NCBI GenBank assembly: GCA_027487435.1
Contig: JAIYDP010000413.1
Location: 1-52,237 of the forward strand
DNA from: Verrucomicrobiaceae bacterium
GTDB taxonomy: Bacteria > Verrucomicrobiota > Verrucomicrobiia > Verrucomicrobiales > Akkermansiaceae
Length of the DNA stretch: 52,237 nt
Reading direction: 5' to 3'
Below, in pieces: positions 50,174 to 52,237 of this stretch. Made by a program: the position numbers and the translations under genes. The notes beneath the pieces are model-generated. The model was not told the DNA's origin. It saw nothing but the letters and a program-made list of their open reading frames with translations, and ran no database searches. Numbering within the stretch: the first letter of the stretch is position 1; the number at the start of each line of letters is the position of its first letter.

Positions 50174-50626
50174 TTACCAATCATATATTTTAATACAGAT
50201 CACAATTATAAACTCATTATTATCTAATGTAGTTAATCGATTGATGTCTGGAGAAAAATAATAATCAAACTCTGTATTATTTTTTAAAAGATCTATTGAC
50301 ACAACATCCGAATAAGTAATTGAAGGATTAGCGGCCAAAAATTGATTGTAGTAATTTATCGCAGATTTTTTTTCTATAGTAATTTTTCTTATATCAATAA
50401 CGTTAACGCAATTATCGTATTCATTATGTTGTAATTTATAATCTGTATAAATTCTTTGCGACCACAATGGATGTTGGATAATATAATATTTTTCAGCAAT
50501 TTTCGTAAATTTTATATATAAGTAGATATAATATGAAACTACACAGATAAATAATATAATTATTGAAAAAATAATCCTCAATTTTTTTATTCTCCTATTA
50601 TTTCTGTTGATCACTCGAGTATTCAT
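50174..50626 (-). CDS. hypothetical membrane protein in the AT-rich island
   Basis: A 150-residue protein from the ATG at 50626, which has AGGTG five bases before it; a longer form from 50659 is less likely. A basic N-terminus (NRNNRRIKKL) precedes one membrane helix (IIFSIIILFICVVSYYIYLY). The outer part is rich in Asn, Ile, Tyr and Lys with no recognised fold. GC is around 25 percent in sampled lines, far below the rest of the window. This strongly suggests foreign origin. Confidence 0.55.
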   Translation of the reverse strand: MNTRVINRNNRRIKKLRIIFSIIILFICVVSYYIYLYIKFTKIAEKYYIIQHPLWSQRIYTDYKLQHNEYDNCVNVIDIRKITIEKKSAINYYNQFLAANPSITYSDVVSIDLLKNNTEFDYYFSPDINRLTTLDNNEFIIVICIKIYDW

Positions 50627-50956
50627 TTCACACCTACTAACCGATCGTATATTAGCCATAACAATTCAGCTTTTTCACCATTTCTGTAAGGAGTAGGGTA
50701 ACTGACTTTTCCATCTCAGGGATCAGCCTTCGCATGGTAACATTTTTTCCAGTTCTTTGCATTGCTTTTGCGTTGTTTTATCTGTTTTTCCTTGCTTGAT
50801 TAAGCAGCTCACAGATCAATCATGCCCCTTTCCTAGACGACCTGCAATCCAAATGTTGCTCACGCTTACTGTGGCCATGCCCAAAGAGACAGAAAGGAAA
50901 TGTTTGGCACACAGTCAAGTGACGCCCCCGAATCGCTTCTACCATTTCCCTATTTC
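50627..50956. other. gap between the AT-rich island and the transposase
   Basis: About 330 bp without a supported gene. Composition returns towards the local average from about 50680. Plus-strand frames here and across the transposase are shadows. No repeat or hairpin of note was seen. Confidence 0.45.
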
Positions 50957-52084
50957 TCAAACCTTCAAATCCCTCATACTCCACAACATCCCTCGTGCCG
51001 CTTTCGCGTCTCCTTTCATCGCCCTCGCTCCATCTTTTCTCTTCGAGGAAAAACGTTCTCTTGCCGACGTAAAGACCTCGTTCACAAACAGCTTGCTCCC
51101 TATCACTGCCCCCGATGTAAAGTATCTTACCCTACACGACAAAATTTCCGCCATCCTCAATTCGGGCAAAACTGTATCATTCACGTCGTTTTCACTGCCC
51201 ACTTCTGCCGACACATTCTTCGCGGCTGCCAAATCCTCCGCTTCCACTTTTTTCAGCGATTTTTTCACCTTCGCCTCGTGACGTTTCTCCTTCGCAGTTT
51301 GAACCATTTCCTCCGCTCGACAAGCCTTCCGCTCCAACGCCAATCCTAACATCTTCCGATACACTTTCGCCGCTTCTTTCCATTTCTCCGCATCAAATCC
51401 AGCCCCTTTATGCCCCATAATCGCCCTGACCAATCCCTCCCGTGACTTCTTGCCATTTCCCTTCGCCCCGCCGCCTACTGCCTCGCCGTAACTGCTCCAT
51501 CGATACTCCGCCGGGTCCGCGACCATCCCCGCCCGCACCGGATTGAGGTCAATATAGGCCGCCATCATCCGCGACGCATCACCACTTTCCACTATGACGC
51601 TCTTAAACCTCTCCTCCCACAATGTCCCCGTGCGACGATGCTCTCGATTGAACCAACGCGTCATCCGCTGCATCAACGTCCGCATAAACTCACTCAAATC
51701 ATGCATCCGATAGGTAAAACGTGATCGAATCGCCTCCGCAAACGCCTCACTTCCCATCTTCCGCGCATCTTTCAACTGCTTCGCCACCTCACCCACAAAA
51801 CCAACGGAATAAAGCCCACCCAAGCGCTTGAGTAACTCCTCATCGGAAATCCCCTCCGCAGGCATCGGCGGAACCTCCAGCAAAAGATGAACGTGGTTCG
51901 ACATCACACAATACGACAATACTCGACATCCCGAGAAATTCTCCATCATGCGCATGATCATACGAAACTGCTCTCGTTCCAAGTCTCCGAACACAAAACG
52001 CCGATCCACAACCCTGCTAATGCAGTGATAAATCACCGGTTTTTCCCGTGAATCCTTATGTGGCGCCAAAAATCTCTTACTCAT
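50957..52084 (-). CDS. REP-associated-type (Y1/HUH) transposase
   Basis: A 375-residue protein with the RAYT layout. The HUH metal motif is H64-V-H66 in MSNHVHLLLEV, and REPVIYH-type and DLEREQFRMIM blocks precede it. EHRRTGTLWEERFKSVIVES and AYIDLNPVRAGMV follow as in the family. At the place of the catalytic tyrosine (QRYTxxFN in relatives) this protein has Met141 (QRMTRWFN), so cleavage may be lost or done by another residue. About 170 extra C-terminal residues are basic and unassigned. These transposases act on REP palindromes. ATG at 52084 fits. Confidence 0.8.
   Translation of the reverse strand: MSKRFLAPHKDSREKPVIYHCISRVVDRRFVFGDLEREQFRMIMRMMENFSGCRVLSYCVMSNHVHLLLEVPPMPAEGISDEELLKRLGGLYSVGFVGEVAKQLKDARKMGSEAFAEAIRSRFTYRMHDLSEFMRTLMQRMTRWFNREHRRTGTLWEERFKSVIVESGDASRMMAAYIDLNPVRAGMVADPAEYRWSSYGEAVGGGAKGNGKKSREGLVRAIMGHKGAGFDAEKWKEAAKVYRKMLGLALERKACRAEEMVQTAKEKRHEAKVKKSLKKVEAEDLAAAKNVSAEVGSENDVNDTVLPELRMAEILSCRVRYFTSGAVIGSKLFVNEVFTSARERFSSKRKDGARAMKGDAKAARGMLWSMRDLKV
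51970..52048. repeat. 79-bp direct repeat, copy inside the transposase gene
   Basis: These 79 bases, in the 5' part of the transposase gene, are identical to 52159-52237, 189 bp to the right in the same orientation. Confidence 0.95.
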
Positions 52085-52158
52085 CGCTCCCCCACTCTAC
52101 CACGCCAAACCCTCTTGTCCACAGCTTTCTCTATAATTTCTGCGGGAATTTTTAATTA

Positions 52159-52237
52159 GCTCTCGTTCCAAGTCTCCGAACACAAAACGCCGATCCACAA
52201 CCCTGCTAATGCAGTGATAAATCACCGGTTTTTCCCG
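52159..52237 (-). pseudogene. truncated second copy of the transposase 5' region
   Basis: Identical to 51970-52048. On the minus strand it encodes the early transposase segment (REKPVIYHCISRVVDRRF to DLERE), then runs into unrelated sequence and stops after about 20 more codons. The right side is cut by the window edge. It is either a transposase fragment duplicated upstream of the intact gene, or a product of assembly ending in a repeat. Confidence 0.6.

Overview
The window looks like part of a Verrucomicrobiota chromosome (class Verrucomicrobiae), judged from content rather than any search. It carries a complete four-gene Verru_Chthon cassette, two ECF sigma factors each overlapping an anti-sigma-like membrane partner, Tat-exported Gfo/Idh/MocA and enolase-superfamily enzymes, lipid-anchored mini cytochromes, and a long HUH (REP-associated) transposase. 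Most genes have moderately high GC. A short stretch near the right end (about 49.74-50.66 kb) is much more AT-rich and looks imported. No rRNA, tRNA or CRISPR was seen.

Layout. 1-4.5 kb: a sigma/anti-sigma pair cut by the left edge, then a DUF808 membrane protein, a VF530-type DNA-binding protein and a DUF2293 protein. 4.8-9 kb: a secreted sialate-O-acetylesterase-like enzyme, a decayed sugar-isomerase-like gene and a Tat-exported oxidoreductase. 9.4-12.7 kb: hisS, a MYG1-type hydrolase and a squalene/phytoene synthase. 12.7-14.9 kb (minus): three tandem mini c-type cytochrome lipoproteins ending in a LysE transporter. 15-17.1 kb: a GcvR-like double-ACT protein, adenylate kinase and fmt. 17.1-21.4 kb (minus): sbtA/sbtB bicarbonate uptake with an uncalled 55-residue membrane peptide, then tcdA, a Nudix hydrolase and a YiiX-like hydrolase. 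21.7-25.3 kb: HU, a ThuA-domain protein, a divergent dihydropteroate synthase, a PIN/Phd toxin-antitoxin pair with an operator-like repeat, and two small unknown proteins. 25.4-31.9 kb: an enolase-superfamily plus FAH-type pair, a DUF58 protein, a Dus enzyme, a trypsin-like lipoprotein, a small lipoprotein and acylphosphatase. 32.1-40.8 kb (minus): a TylF-like methyltransferase, a BatA/VWA protein, the Verru_Chthon cassette and an M24 peptidase. 41-46.5 kb (minus): a TonB-dependent receptor, a sigma factor with an anti-sigma/alpha-alpha-toroid fusion, and a type I phosphodiesterase. 46.5-52.2 kb: an intergenic region rich in repeats, recQ, the AT-rich two-gene island, and the transposase next to a truncated copy of its own 5' end.

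The most notable system is the cassette at 34833-39353. Its four pilin-like proteins overlap by 4 bp at every junction. In order and type they match the T2SS minor pseudopilins H-I-J-K, but no secretion machinery is nearby. The second theme is a set of small intergenic elements: a 21-bp minisatellite, paired inverted repeats around CTGATT, GTGAGGCA and ACTGCCGCGCAT motifs, and a GTGTTCATC-type motif at two sites. These resemble non-autonomous mobile sequences. Function calls come from motif recognition; start codons were chosen by hand and several are uncertain.
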